DNA from: Arsenophonus fragariae
GTDB lineage: Bacteria > Pseudomonadota > Gammaproteobacteria > Enterobacterales > Enterobacteriaceae
Reading direction: 5' to 3'
DNA length: 64,000 bases
NCBI GenBank assembly: GCA_047291315.1
Contig: JBDPYZ010000003.1
Location: 1-64,000 of the forward strand
The notes beneath the pieces are model-generated. The model had not been told where the DNA came from. It saw only the letters and a program-made list of their open reading frames with translations, and ran no database searches. Below, piece by piece: positions 49,913 to 60,085 of this stretch. Every line of letters starts with the position of its first letter. Position 1 is the first letter of the stretch. A program made the translations under genes and the position numbers.

Positions 49913-51271
49913 TCAGAGAATACGGTGTATTAACCTATCAACGCGGATCCTGCGTAAACGGCGAATAAGTTTTTTAATTTTTACTGGATAGCGTTGGATA
50001 TTTTCAAGCTCTTGGTAATGCCTCACAATATAAGTATTAGCTGTTATACATTTTAATTCTTTGTTTTTTTGCTGTAGTAGAACTTTTTTGGGGTCATGAA
50101 TTAATATTGCATTTTCTAAATCCAGTCCCCATGCACGAGGATTGAGATTATTGCCGGTTATTAATTGCCAGTTATTATCTATCCAAATTCCTTTTAAATG
50201 ATAGCTATTTTCACCGTCTTTCCATAATCTGATGGTTAATTGCTGGCTATCTACGAAGCGTTGTAACCGACAGATAAACCGGCGTAGGTTAATTTCATAT
50301 AAATAAGGTAATGTACCGATAATTTTGAAAGGTTCTTCTGGTGGAATATAAAAGTCATTAGCAGTTTTATCTCCAATGATAACTTCAATTTGTTTGCCGT
50401 CACGCAATAATTTACTAATTATACGCGTTAAAATAGTGGGCAAATTAAAATAGGGTGTGCAGATAGTCATTTTCTTTTCTGTACTGTTCATTAAATGAGT
50501 AATAGCTTTATTTAATTCATTTTTTTTGCCTAAACCGATTAATGGAGTTACTGCTAGCTCTTCATTTGTGGCATTATTTTGAAATTGATAGTGACAACTT
50601 TTTAAACTATGGCGAAATTGTTTAATTAAACTTTTAATTTCAGTATTGCGGGGACGATGTGCTTGATTCAGACGCTGAATGGCGGGTGAAGATAGCAAGC
50701 TTTGGTCGATAAACCTTTTCATAGTCGCAGCTAATTGGGCATTATCTAATATATGGTAACGATCATAGCGATAACGTTGGTGCTGCTGGAGATATACATC
50801 ATTAATACTGGCACCAGTATAAATAACGGTATCATCGGAGATGAAGCCTTTTAGATGTAAAACGCCTAGTGCTTCACGTGTATTGACAGGGATACCAAAA
50901 ATAGCGATATGCAGTCCTGGGTGAGCTATCGCCATTTGATAATACCAATCGGCATTAGTAGCACTAACATTTGTACCAATGCGACCACGTTGAGCACGAT
51001 GCCAATCAACCATTATTTTAATATCTAATTCTGGTCGTGCCATTTTGGATTGATAAAGTGCATTTAGTATATCTCGTCCTGCCTCATCATCTTCGAGATA
51101 AAGTGCAGTTATATAAATATACTGTTGAGCGCTAGCAATTTTGTCTAACAGGGCTTTACGAAAACTTTTTGTTTGGTAAAGAGTTTCAACTCCAATGGCA
51201 GACTGAGGTAATTTTGCTAATTGCTCAAGATATTGTTGATGCTTTGCTTTTTTTAATTTGGACAATATCAC
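49913..51271 (-). CDS. pssA: CDP-diacylglycerol-serine O-phosphatidyltransferase PssA
   Basis: 452 residues, MILSKLKKAKHQQYLEQLAK, the same length class as E. coli PssA. Two phospholipase-D-type HKD motifs are intact: VLHLKGFISDDTVIYTGASI ND (about residue 138) and YHLKGIWIDNNWQLITGNNL NPRAW (about 355). The C-terminus LIRRLRRIRVDRLIHRIL is basic, as needed for membrane association. It makes phosphatidylserine, the precursor of phosphatidylethanolamine. Neighbours match E. coli (patZ upstream in the minus direction). Intact and probably essential. Confidence 0.96.
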   Translation of the reverse strand: MILSKLKKAKHQQYLEQLAKLPQSAIGVETLYQTKSFRKALLDKIASAQQYIYITALYLEDDEAGRDILNALYQSKMARPELDIKIMVDWHRAQRGRIGTNVSATNADWYYQMAIAHPGLHIAIFGIPVNTREALGVLHLKGFISDDTVIYTGASINDVYLQQHQRYRYDRYHILDNAQLAATMKRFIDQSLLSSPAIQRLNQAHRPRNTEIKSLIKQFRHSLKSCHYQFQNNATNEELAVTPLIGLGKKNELNKAITHLMNSTEKKMTICTPYFNLPTILTRIISKLLRDGKQIEVIIGDKTANDFYIPPEEPFKIIGTLPYLYEINLRRFICRLQRFVDSQQLTIRLWKDGENSYHLKGIWIDNNWQLITGNNLNPRAWGLDLENAILIHDPKKVLLQQKNKELKCITANTYIVRHYQELENIQRYPVKIKKLIRRLRRIRVDRLIHRIL

Positions 51272-51464
51272 AGTGTAAATTTTCTCTTTTTTATTAAGGG
51301 ATTAGATTATATACTTTGGCTTAGGTTTATTGAAAACTAATGATTCATGATACCATTAGTTTAGTTTTTTGTATCTATTAATCCCAGCTATGTTGACCTA
51401 TTGTTCAGCCACTCTTTATATTACATTATTATATCTACTTATTTTAGTTATAAAATTATTTTCT

Positions 51465-54063
51465 TTATAGTGCTAGATCAAGGTTGACAATACTATCTTC
51501 AAATTGAAGATCGAGCTTAAAACTTAATTTTTGTGCTAGTTGTAGTATTTTTTTCAGGCATGGTGATTGCGGTAAGTCGCTGAGTACTTCGGCTACGACT
51601 ATATCTAATAATTTTGTCCATTAACTGATATCCAAGTGTATTACCTTTCATATTAGAACGTACTAAAACGGCAAATTCTGCTCGTTGATTGTCAGGATCT
51701 TCTACCACGCGAACTACTCCAATAATCTCGGAAGTTCCTTTAATAACGATAAAGGTCATCTCTCAGTCATAATCGATTTGTGTTATATTTGCTAAGTCAT
51801 CATGTGTAAATTCGCTAATTTCACTAAAATAACGATAATAAAGATCTTCTGTTACTTAAGTAATAAAATCTTTGAGTAAATGTTCGTCTTCTGGCGGGAT
51901 AGGCCTAAGTAGACATTTTCTGCCATTTTTAAGATAGATAATTTCTTCTAATTCATTAGGATAAGGTCTAATTGTTAATCTTGCTTTAGGATCATCAACT
52001 ATAGGACAAATTTCCATTGCAACATCCAGTAAAGTAAATTCTTCATCAAATGCTAAAAGTGGGTGAATATTTAGTCGTAGAATTTGGGGGCAATCTATCA
52101 GTAAGTTTGAAATGCGAACAAAGTAATTGGCAAAGACCATCAATATTCAGTTGATGTGAAGAATTTGTTGATTTTATTTTGTAATTTTTAATTGCTTGAA
52201 TAACTAAATATCTGGTTAATGTCATGTTAAGAGGAGGGATTGCTACCGCAGAATTGGTTTCTGGTTGCCATTTGATATCTCCATCACCTAATAAGATCAA
52301 AGGGCCAAAAATGTGATCTTGTTCAATTGCTATTTTTTAACTCGAGAGAACTTGTTTTATTTTCTCTATTTTGTACTAATAGACCTTGAATTATGGTGTT
52401 AGGGAAGTTCTGAGCGGCGCGATCAAAAATTCCTTGGCTAGCCTTCCACCTCTTTGACATTACATAAATAGAGCATAACGCTTTGAATATCAGATTTGTG
52501 AGGAATATCGGCAGAGCGTAACTTTAGAGCAACCGGATAACCAATTTTTTTAGCGATAGCGGTTGCCTGATCACTATTATGGGCTATCCAGGTGGGTAAA
52601 ATTTTAAGCCATGTGCCCGTAAAATCGGTTCCACATCGTGCGTATCAAGTTGGGTTATACCTTTTTTTTAATGTTTTTTGGATTAATGCATGGGTTTTTG
52701 TTGTGTTAGCGGTTAATCTGATAGGTGATGCCGGTGTTTCAGTCAATTGTTTTTGGTTACGGCGATATTCTACTATATGCATATAAGCAGTAATGGCACC
52801 TTCCGGTGTTAGATAAGTTGGAATACTCGCTTCAATAAAACGTTTACGTGCATCTTGGGATGATATTCGCCACACCAGTTAGTTAATATGGTTAACTATT
52901 TGCCGCGGGTATATGATTTAATGGTTTGAATGATCTTTTCAGCGCTAGGTAAACTCGGGGCAAAATAGTACTAGGCGAGTGAATAAGTAATATAGCATCA
53001 TTATCTTGGCTATCTAGTATAATATTAAGGATTTTTATGTAACATTCTATGGTTTCATCACCGATATTAATTGGATTTTGGTTCGATCGAAGATCTGGAA
53101 AAATGGCTTGTTGAGTATTAGTATGAAGTGTTGCCAGCTTTCTTTTGCGCCGAAAAAGCTCATCCAGCGGCATTGCGGCAGGTCCCATTACCATTACTAA
53201 TAATAGATAGAAAGCCTGTCCCCTTTTAGAGGAGACATGTGATTCAGTGTTTCAACTGCAGAAAACATTTCATGTGTATCTTGAACTCGAAGTAATCCTG
53301 CCCGTTGAATAGTTGTGTCATAAGCAGCATCAAAACTTTGTATTCACCTAGCAAATATTGTGCTTGTTGGGGACGTCCGCTTTTAACAACTAAAATGGAT
53401 TTATTACGTGATGCATTGCGAGCAGCTGAAAGGAATCTTCGCGTTTGTTGAATATGTTCTATATAGAGTAATATGGCGCTAGTTTTATTATCTCTAGCAA
53501 GAAAATCAAGCAGATCATCGATATCAAGATCCCAAACTATTTCCCAGAGCAATAAAGTAAGAAAAGCCAATTTTACTCTGTTGTGCACAGTCCAGAATAA
53601 TATTAAAAACCGCAGCAAATTGAGAAATAAAAGCCAGTTTGCCTTTTAGGATTGGAATTGGTGAAAAGCGGCATTTAGTTGTTGCCAGTGGGCTAGGATC
53701 TATTGGGTTCCAATAATCTTATATTGTATTGCTGTGTTAATGCTTTAAGTTTTGCAAACTGAGAGGATAATAGCCGCTTTATAATCCATTTTCCCGGGTT
53801 GCTTTAGGCAGGTTAAATTTTTGTCTGAATTTGTGCAGATAACCAGCTAAGTCTGGCGAGAATGGTAATTTATCAATCGTAGGATAAGTGAGTATTCTCA
53901 TTACCGCATTTTTATTTGTGGTAATTGGAAGGGTCGGATCTGTAAAGCTACTAGAAAGTAAATTCTTTATAATAACGGATCCTGCTTGTTCTGATTTTTC
54001 TGAGGTACGAATAACTGCAATGGATTTAGGTCGCAATAATGCGTCGAATCCACGCTGGCTCAT
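51465..54063 (-). pseudogene. patZ: Protein lysine acetyltransferase PatZ (Pat/YfiQ), degraded
   Basis: ATG 54063 begins MSQRGFDALLRPKSIAVI. The CoA-binding, ATP-grasp (ADP-forming acyl-CoA-synthetase-like) and C-terminal GNAT parts are all traceable: DDLLDFLARDNKTSAILLYI EHIQQTRRFLSAARNASRNK, DGDIKWQPETNSAVAIPPLN MTLTRYLVIQAIK, RPYPNELEEIIYLKNGRKCL LRPIPPEDE and GVVRVVEDPDNQRAEFAVLV RS. At least ten shifts or stops and several deletions occur. PatZ acetylates Acs and other proteins with acetyl-CoA. The gene is far beyond repair. Confidence 0.92.
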
Positions 54064-54509
54064 AGATATTTACCTTGTCATGGGTATTGTCTATCAATGT
54101 AGCTGATATTTTCGTATTTTTCTGTGATTTTTACTGCCAGAAGACAAAGTTTGTTTGCTATATATTATTTGTAAAAATAAATTATGAAGTGATAATTTTA
54201 TAATTATTAGTTTTTTACAGATATTTTTTATTCTTGAATGGTGGTTATTTTAACATTTTGCATATTTACACAATAAGATTGAACGGTGTTTAAAAATTAA
54301 TTTGCTATTGAAAGCGGAATTTAAAAGTAAAAAACTCTAAAAGTTTATTATATTAAATAGTAAAGAATATTATATTAATTTTAGTGAAATAAGAAATAAT
54401 TTCAGTGTTTTATGCTGATAATTATTACCCTGAATAGAAATTAATAAAATGGTGTTTTGAGCAATACGGTATTGGTAATAATGGAGAATTCAACATCATA
54501 GAGGTTAAT
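54064..54509. other. AT-rich gap next to patZ; tapT/trxC missing
   Basis: E. coli has yfiP (tapT) and trxC between patZ and yfiF. I find no trace of either here; 54110-54510 is AT-rich with only short frames. It may hold the promoter of the effector-like gene that follows. Confidence 0.45.
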
Positions 54510-54523
54510 ATGTTTGGATCTTA

Positions 54524-54552
54524 AAAGATGAAAATATTTTATTTTCATCTTT
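54524..54552. repeat. Perfect 13-bp palindrome with 3-base loop
   Basis: AAAGATGAAAATA-TTT-TATTTTCATCTTT is an exact inverted repeat. It lies about 110 bases before the recognisable start of the pentapeptide frame. It could be a terminator-like hairpin or an operator; no T-run beyond the stem. Confidence 0.5.
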
Positions 54553-54663
54553 GGAGCCTGATTTTATTATGGAAGAAAAGGCTAAAATAACAATGTGTTT
54601 AGCAACTTTAAAAGAATAATTAACTTTATATTATTATTTATATAATATAAAAAAATTTTTAAA

Positions 54664-56634
54664 ATAAAAAAATTAGCAAGTTCAATTGAGCAATTACAAA
54701 CAAGAAAAACAGTTGATTGCTTTGAGTTAGCAGCTATTGATCTTAGTCACATTAATTTACTGCATAGTAAATTAATGGCGATTAAAATGATTAATGCTGA
54801 TTTGCAAGACAGCAATTTGTATGGAGTTAATTTGAGCAAAGGAGATTTAAGTGATGCCAAATTAAATAATGCTCGTTTGAACTGGGCGATTCTGACCGAT
54901 ACGAATATATCTAATACGAACTTGCAAGGTTCAAATCTCAATGATGCTAATTTAAAATATTGCAATTTGGTAATGGCTAATTTAAGCAGAGCTCATCTAC
55001 AGGATGCTGATTAACCCATGCTAAGTTAATGGCGGCAAATTTGTCGCAAGCGTTTTTATTCTGTAGCATTATGGAGCGAGCTGATTTAACAGCAGCAAAT
55101 ATGTTAAATGCCGAGATGTCCAGTATTGATTTAACTGACGCCAATTTAGAACACACTAGGAGGGGGGTAAGTTTAATATTAACTAATGCTAAATTAATAG
55201 GTGCAAATTTAACGTGAGTTTATTTTCGTAGTGCTAATATGCAAAATGTTTATTTTACCAATGTAATTTTATTTTATACCAATTTATATGGCGAAGATTT
55301 GACTGATGATAATCTTACTTATGAAAATTTTAAAAATGCTAATCTAATAAATGTGAATCTCATTAACAGCAATTTAAGTTGTGCGACAATATCTTTGCAA
55401 TCGTTTATTAATTTAGATCTCAATTCGATTGTTTTGCATAAAGCAATAAATTTATCGATTGAGTTAAAGTGGGAACAAAATAGCCTTGGTCTATATTTTA
55501 TCTGAACCACCCTATTATGCTAATACTGAAATTTCAAATTGGCTAAAATGTGTTTGTGCTAAATATATTGAAAAATTTAATGATTAGCCGCTGTCATTAC
55601 AAAAATCTGTTATTAATTTAATGATTGATACTTTTCAACATTATCCTGATTTACTCTTTTAGCTATAATTCAGCCTTTATACAGACTATTTCCCAAGCTA
55701 TATATCAAACTGATTCAGAGGAATTAAAAGAAAAAACGACAGCTATTTATGATCATTAGCTGAAAAGTAGCCAAATCCAACCTTATGTACAGATGGATGA
55801 TTTTGGCCGTTATGGCAATAATAAAACCGATTGTTCAGACAAAAATGCGGCAAATTTTATTCTATTTTTTGCTAACGAAGATATTTATGCCATGATGCTC
55901 TCACAGAATATATTAGCCGAAATACTAATGCTAAATTTGACAGGAAAGGATCAAGTACTAACCCAATTTTTTCTTTATCAATAATAAAATAATTTAAATC
56001 AAGCTGATTATCAATTAGAGGATATTTTTAAAAATAAATTTCCAATATTTTATAGTGGATATCAATCTCTGCGACCAATAAATACTTTTAACCGACTGCT
56101 TTATTTGTTAGATCTAGATGAAAAGTTGTATGACTTACTTTATTGCAGAAACAAAAAAATCTATTTCAACAGAGAAATTAGTTGACCCAGACGAACAAAT
56201 TCAGCTAGAAAAACTATTAACTAATAAAACATATCAGCTTATCGAGTCAAATGATTATCAATTAACAAAAAAGTTTTATCAGGATATCTCCAATACCTAT
56301 ATATTAAAAGAGGTAATTGATAAGGAAAAAACAGAAAAAATATTTAGCTTACAGCTGTATTTGTCAAATATACTTCCTCGAGTGCTATTTTTGATACTGA
56401 CACCGAATCGCCTAATACATTAAGATATTTTTCCTGCGCTATATTGAATAAAGCCTATGAATTTTGCCCGACCATTTTTGATTCTGAATAACAAGTTAAA
56501 GAGTGGAAAAATAGATAGCTTGGCTTAGAGTAAATTTTTCTTGTACTGCGATGTTGCCCAGTGCAATGATAGATCACGCAAGGAAACAATTTTTTAATGT
56601 ATTAGCAACAATATTGCCGCCTAATTGGTATTAA
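54664..56634 (+). pseudogene. Pentapeptide-repeat, SopA/NleL-like effector (HECT-type E3 ligase?), degraded
   Basis: The N-terminal half is a long array of A(D/N)LxX pentapeptides (ADLQDSNLYGVNLSKGDLSD, then ANLNDANLKY-type units) broken by a shift at ~55013 and a TGA at ~55215. The middle part, in several frames, reads SEPPYYANTEISNWLKCVCA, SLQKSVINLMIDTFQHYPDL, MDDFGRYGNNKTDCSDKNAA NFILFF. The end reads AIFDTDTESPNTLRYFSCAI then FSCTAMLPSAMIDHARKQFF NVLATILPPNWY, stop at 56632. The Cys at 56542 lies 29 residues before the C-terminus, the same distance as Cys753 in 782-residue SopA and NleL, and pentapeptide plus HECT-like is the SopA layout. Family call by eye; about ten lesions, certainly dead. 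The true start is lost. Confidence 0.55.
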
Positions 56635-56781
56635 ATGTTAATCTTAGATTTTTATCAACAGGATGTTTTTAGCTTTACCGTTCGAATAACTGTATATTGT
56701 TTAATAATGTTATTAGCAAATAATAATAGCAATTTCTTTGACTTAGGTTAACGGGGCATTTTCATATTGCTATTTAGCCAT

Positions 56782-56913
56782 CTAGTCAATCAATCTAACG
56801 GAAAGCTTTCTATCTACTCTGATTGAAAAATCAATTTGGTTCAAATTCACTGGCAATTGAAGTCCAATATTTTCATGTAGTAATGTTAATTTAGTCGCAA
56901 ATTCATTTCTCAT
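56782..56913 (-). pseudogene. Possible type III chaperone remnant
   Basis: ATG 56913 (TAAAGAGATAAACAT upstream) opens 43 codons, MRNEFATKLTLLHENIGLQL then PVNLNQIDFSIRVDRKLSVR, before TAG at 56782. The start of a helix LTLLHENIGL followed by a strand with F-x-I-R-V-D resembles the N-terminus of CesT/InvB-class secretion chaperones, which are often encoded next to their effectors. It is too short to be sure and the rest is lost. Confidence 0.22.
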
Positions 56914-57447
56914 ATGTTTATCTCTTTATAATAATACAAATTAGATGGTTTAATTATTAAATGAATAAAACTCTCAGTCATGATCAGGTATAGACCTGAA
57001 ATATTTCAAGTTTTGTCATAATACACATTGGTAGCTAAAAATAAGGTAAATCTAGGGGAGATCAAATAATTAAATAAACCTGATCTAAAAAAGCAATGCT
57101 GTTATATAAATAGTATTATTGAGTAATGCCGGCGTTTAATTGAAAAACGCTATTGCGTTATGTTCGCATTTAAAACTTACTGAGCAGTAAACCTCTTAAT
57201 GGAAAGGGTAGAGATACTGCACATACAATCTACACAACAGCTACTATCAATAAGTAACGACAAGTCAGCTAAATGTCTTTTATGCTTTAGTTGGTTGAAA
57301 ATCTTGTTATACCATCAACATTTAATCTTTCTGTGTTAATGCGCCAGCTTTTCTATCTTGTACTGCTAATAATAAAGTATAAAAAGTCAGTAGCGTTAGA
57401 TTCTAACATCATGTAATCTGCCGGGCATAACGTAGCTGGAGGTACTC
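56914..57447. other. Intergenic region upstream of yfiF
   Basis: About 530 AT-rich bases without a recognisable gene. TAGCTGGAGGTACTC just before 57448 is the yfiF ribosome site. Nothing else stands out. Confidence 0.45.
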
Positions 57448-58443
57448 ATGAATGATTCATATAGCGGTAAAAACGGTAAAGTAAAAGTGATGTATGTTCG
57501 TAATAGCGACAGCAACACAAACAATGATCGACGAAAGAATAAACATCTTTCTGCTAAAAATAGAAAATCGTCATCACGCCGTAGTGATCGCAATAATGAA
57601 CGTTCAATTGATGATCCCTGGAAAGCAATTTCTCAACGGAAAGATCCTGTTACTAGCCATAGCGGTATCAGTGGTAAAAGTCAGGTGGATCCAGAGCAAA
57701 TTCGCCGCCAGCGTTTAGAAGAGGCACGTATCTATGGTGAACATGCCTGCCAAGCGATGTTTAAACATCGTCGCGAGGCAATTGTTCGCGCCTGGTTTAT
57801 TCAGTCCATCACTCCCCATTTTCGGGATATACTTAAGTGGATGGCAGCAAATCATAGAGCCTATCATGTGGTTAACGAAGAAGAGCTGACAAAAGCTTCT
57901 GGTACTGAGCATCATGGTGGAGTTTGTTTTTTAATTAAAAAGCGAATTGGGCTTGATGCTGAAGCTTATCTAGCCCAATCAACTAAAATTGATTGTGTAT
58001 TAGCCGTTGAATATATTGGCAATCCACATAATTTAGGAGCGATTATGCGTAGTTGTGCTCATTTCGGTGTAAAAAGCATTATTCTCCATGATATTGCAGC
58101 AATGGAATCAGGCGCTGCGGTTAGAACCGCAGCAGGTGGTGCAGAGTATATTCAAGGCATCCAATCAGATAATTTTTCTGCCACATTGAATAAATTCCGT
58201 CATGCAGGCTATACCATTGTTACAATGTCTAGCTATAAAGGTAATATTGATATTGCCAAAGCTGAGTTACCGGAAAAAATAGTACTGCTATTGGAACAGG
58301 AGAGTAATGGATTAACGGACGGTATTTGTCAGAAAGGCGATATAAGCTTATGTATTGGAGGCACAGGTCAGTTTAAAAGTCTAAATGTTTCGGTCGCTGC
58401 TGGTATTATATTAGCCAAATGGTGGCAACAAAATAAAATTTAG
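57448..58443 (+). CDS. yfiF: TrmH/SpoU-family RNA methyltransferase YfiF
   Basis: 331 residues. The N-terminal ~95 residues are polar and low-complexity, as in E. coli YfiF (345 residues), with GISGKSQVDPEQIRRQRLEE; then the SpoU substrate-binding part (ASGTEHHGGVCFLIKKR) and the SPOUT knot with ESNPHNLG-type IGNPHNLGAIMRSCAHFGVK, LLLEQESNGLTDG and LNVSVAAGIILAKWW. It should methylate a ribose 2'-OH in RNA; the target is not firmly known. Strong GGAGG before ATG. Intact. Confidence 0.92.
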   Translation: MNDSYSGKNGKVKVMYVRNSDSNTNNDRRKNKHLSAKNRKSSSRRSDRNNERSIDDPWKAISQRKDPVTSHSGISGKSQVDPEQIRRQRLEEARIYGEHACQAMFKHRREAIVRAWFIQSITPHFRDILKWMAANHRAYHVVNEEELTKASGTEHHGGVCFLIKKRIGLDAEAYLAQSTKIDCVLAVEYIGNPHNLGAIMRSCAHFGVKSIILHDIAAMESGAAVRTAAGGAEYIQGIQSDNFSATLNKFRHAGYTIVTMSSYKGNIDIAKAELPEKIVLLLEQESNGLTDGICQKGDISLCIGGTGQFKSLNVSVAAGIILAKWWQQNKI

Positions 58444-58450
58444 TCATCTT

Positions 58451-58488
58451 TTATTGAGATAGTTAGTAAAACTAAACTATCTCAATAA
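58451..58488. terminator. Bidirectional terminator between yfiF and emrB
   Basis: TTATTGAGATAGTT (58451-58464) pairs with AACTATCTCAATAA (58475-58488), 14 bp with a 10-base loop, between two convergent genes. T-rich on both flanks. Confidence 0.75.
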
Positions 58489-58531
58489 CCATTATTATTG
58501 TTATCTAGCTTATTTTTTATCAGTCTCGCTA

Positions 58532-60073
58532 TTAATGTGTGCCTCCACTATTTTGGCTATCTCCTTCAGTGAAGGGGGGTTTTGCCAACCAGAGTAAAAC
58601 TAAAAGAGCAATAAAAACGCCTGCTGATAACCAAAAAATTTCATTAGCTGAGATAATTAACCCTTGATCAGTAATGATTTTTGCTAGATAAGCTGATGAC
58701 TGTTGCTCATTTAATCCTAGTGCAGACAATTTTGCGTAAAATTGTTGCGACTCTGGATTATAGTGCGTAATAACTTCAGTAAAGTGGGCATGATGCATCG
58801 CTTCCCTTTGTGTCCATAAGGTGGTTGTTACAGAGGTTCCTATCGCTCCGGCAAGTGTCCGAGCAAAATTTGATAGACTGGATGCTGAGGCGAGCTTTTC
58901 AGCTGGCAAGCCAGATAATGTAATGGTGGTAAGTGGCATAAAAAAGCAAGCAATAGCTAATCCTTGCACGAATTGCGGCCAAGCTGCGGCAGCAAAATCC
59001 ATTGCGGGCTCAAATGTCCACGCTCGCCAATAATAGCATATGGCGTAAACAATAAAGCTGAAAGTAACGATAACACGCATATCAATTTTATGGCTAAATC
59101 GCCCTATTAATGGCGTTATCAGTAGTGGTAAAATCCCGACTGGTGCTGAGGCTAAACCTGCAAAATTTGCTGTATAACCAAACACTTCTCGTAATAATTG
59201 CGGTAGTAATACAATAGTACCAAAGTAAAGCATATAAGCCAGGCTGAGTGATAAACAACCAATGGTGAAATTACGCTCTTTAAACAGTGAAAGATCAATA
59301 ACAGGGTTATTATCTGTTAGCTCCCAAATAATGAGGGAGCTTAATGCAATTACTGTGGTTATTGCCAGTGCAACAATTTTTGTTGAATTGAACCAATCTA
59401 GCTCTTTACCTTGATCAAGCATAATTTGTAATGCACCGATACCAATGATCAGTAATATTAATCCAATAGTATCAATTGGTTTTATCTCAGTTGCTGTTTC
59501 ACGATCAGCTAGTGTTTGCATAATAATGAAGATAATAGTGATACCGAACGGCACATTAATAAAAAAAATCCATCCCCAGTGATAATTATCACTAATATAG
59601 CCACCAAGGATCGGCCCACAAATGGGGGCAATAACAATAGTTATTGACCAAAGCGCAAGCGCCATATTGCGTTTAAGAGGAGGATAGTTATTAAGTAGCA
59701 GGCTTTGTGACAAAGGAATAAGGGGACCTGCCACCATTCCTTGTAAGATGCGAAAGAAGATCAATGTTTCCAAATTGCCGGCAATACCACATAACCATGA
59801 GGTTAGGGTGAATAGCGCAGTTGACCAAAGCAAAAGTTTAACTTCGCCAACGCGTTTAGCCAACCAACCTGTGATGGGGATCGAAATTGCATTAGCTACT
59901 CCAAAGGAGGTGATCACCCAGGTACCTTGTGAGTTAGAAGCGCCTAAATTACCGCAGATAGTCGGGATAGCAACATTAGCGATGGTAGAATCCAAAACCT
60001 GCATAAAGGTAGCTAATGATAGTGCAAATGTCATCCATGTCAGTTTTGCGCCTTGTAATAGCTCTTTAGCCAC
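58532..60073 (-). CDS. emrB: Multidrug efflux MFS transporter EmrB
   Basis: 513 residues, 14 predicted membrane helices (DHA2 family). MAKELLQGAKLTWMTFALSL ATFMQVLDSTIANVAIPTI holds the motif D1 region, followed by ITGWLAKRVGEVKLLL (motif A) and ILGGYISDNYHWGWIFFINV PFG (motif C region). EmrB exports hydrophobic uncouplers and drugs through EmrA and TolC. It starts 12 bases after emrA. Intact, while the repressor emrR upstream is broken. Confidence 0.95.
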   Translation of the reverse strand: MAKELLQGAKLTWMTFALSLATFMQVLDSTIANVAIPTICGNLGASNSQGTWVITSFGVANAISIPITGWLAKRVGEVKLLLWSTALFTLTSWLCGIAGNLETLIFFRILQGMVAGPLIPLSQSLLLNNYPPLKRNMALALWSITIVIAPICGPILGGYISDNYHWGWIFFINVPFGITIIFIIMQTLADRETATEIKPIDTIGLILLIIGIGALQIMLDQGKELDWFNSTKIVALAITTVIALSSLIIWELTDNNPVIDLSLFKERNFTIGCLSLSLAYMLYFGTIVLLPQLLREVFGYTANFAGLASAPVGILPLLITPLIGRFSHKIDMRVIVTFSFIVYAICYYWRAWTFEPAMDFAAAAWPQFVQGLAIACFFMPLTTITLSGLPAEKLASASSLSNFARTLAGAIGTSVTTTLWTQREAMHHAHFTEVITHYNPESQQFYAKLSALGLNEQQSSAYLAKIITDQGLIISANEIFWLSAGVFIALLVLLWLAKPPFTEGDSQNSGGTH

Positions 60074-60085
60074 GATGAGCTCCTT

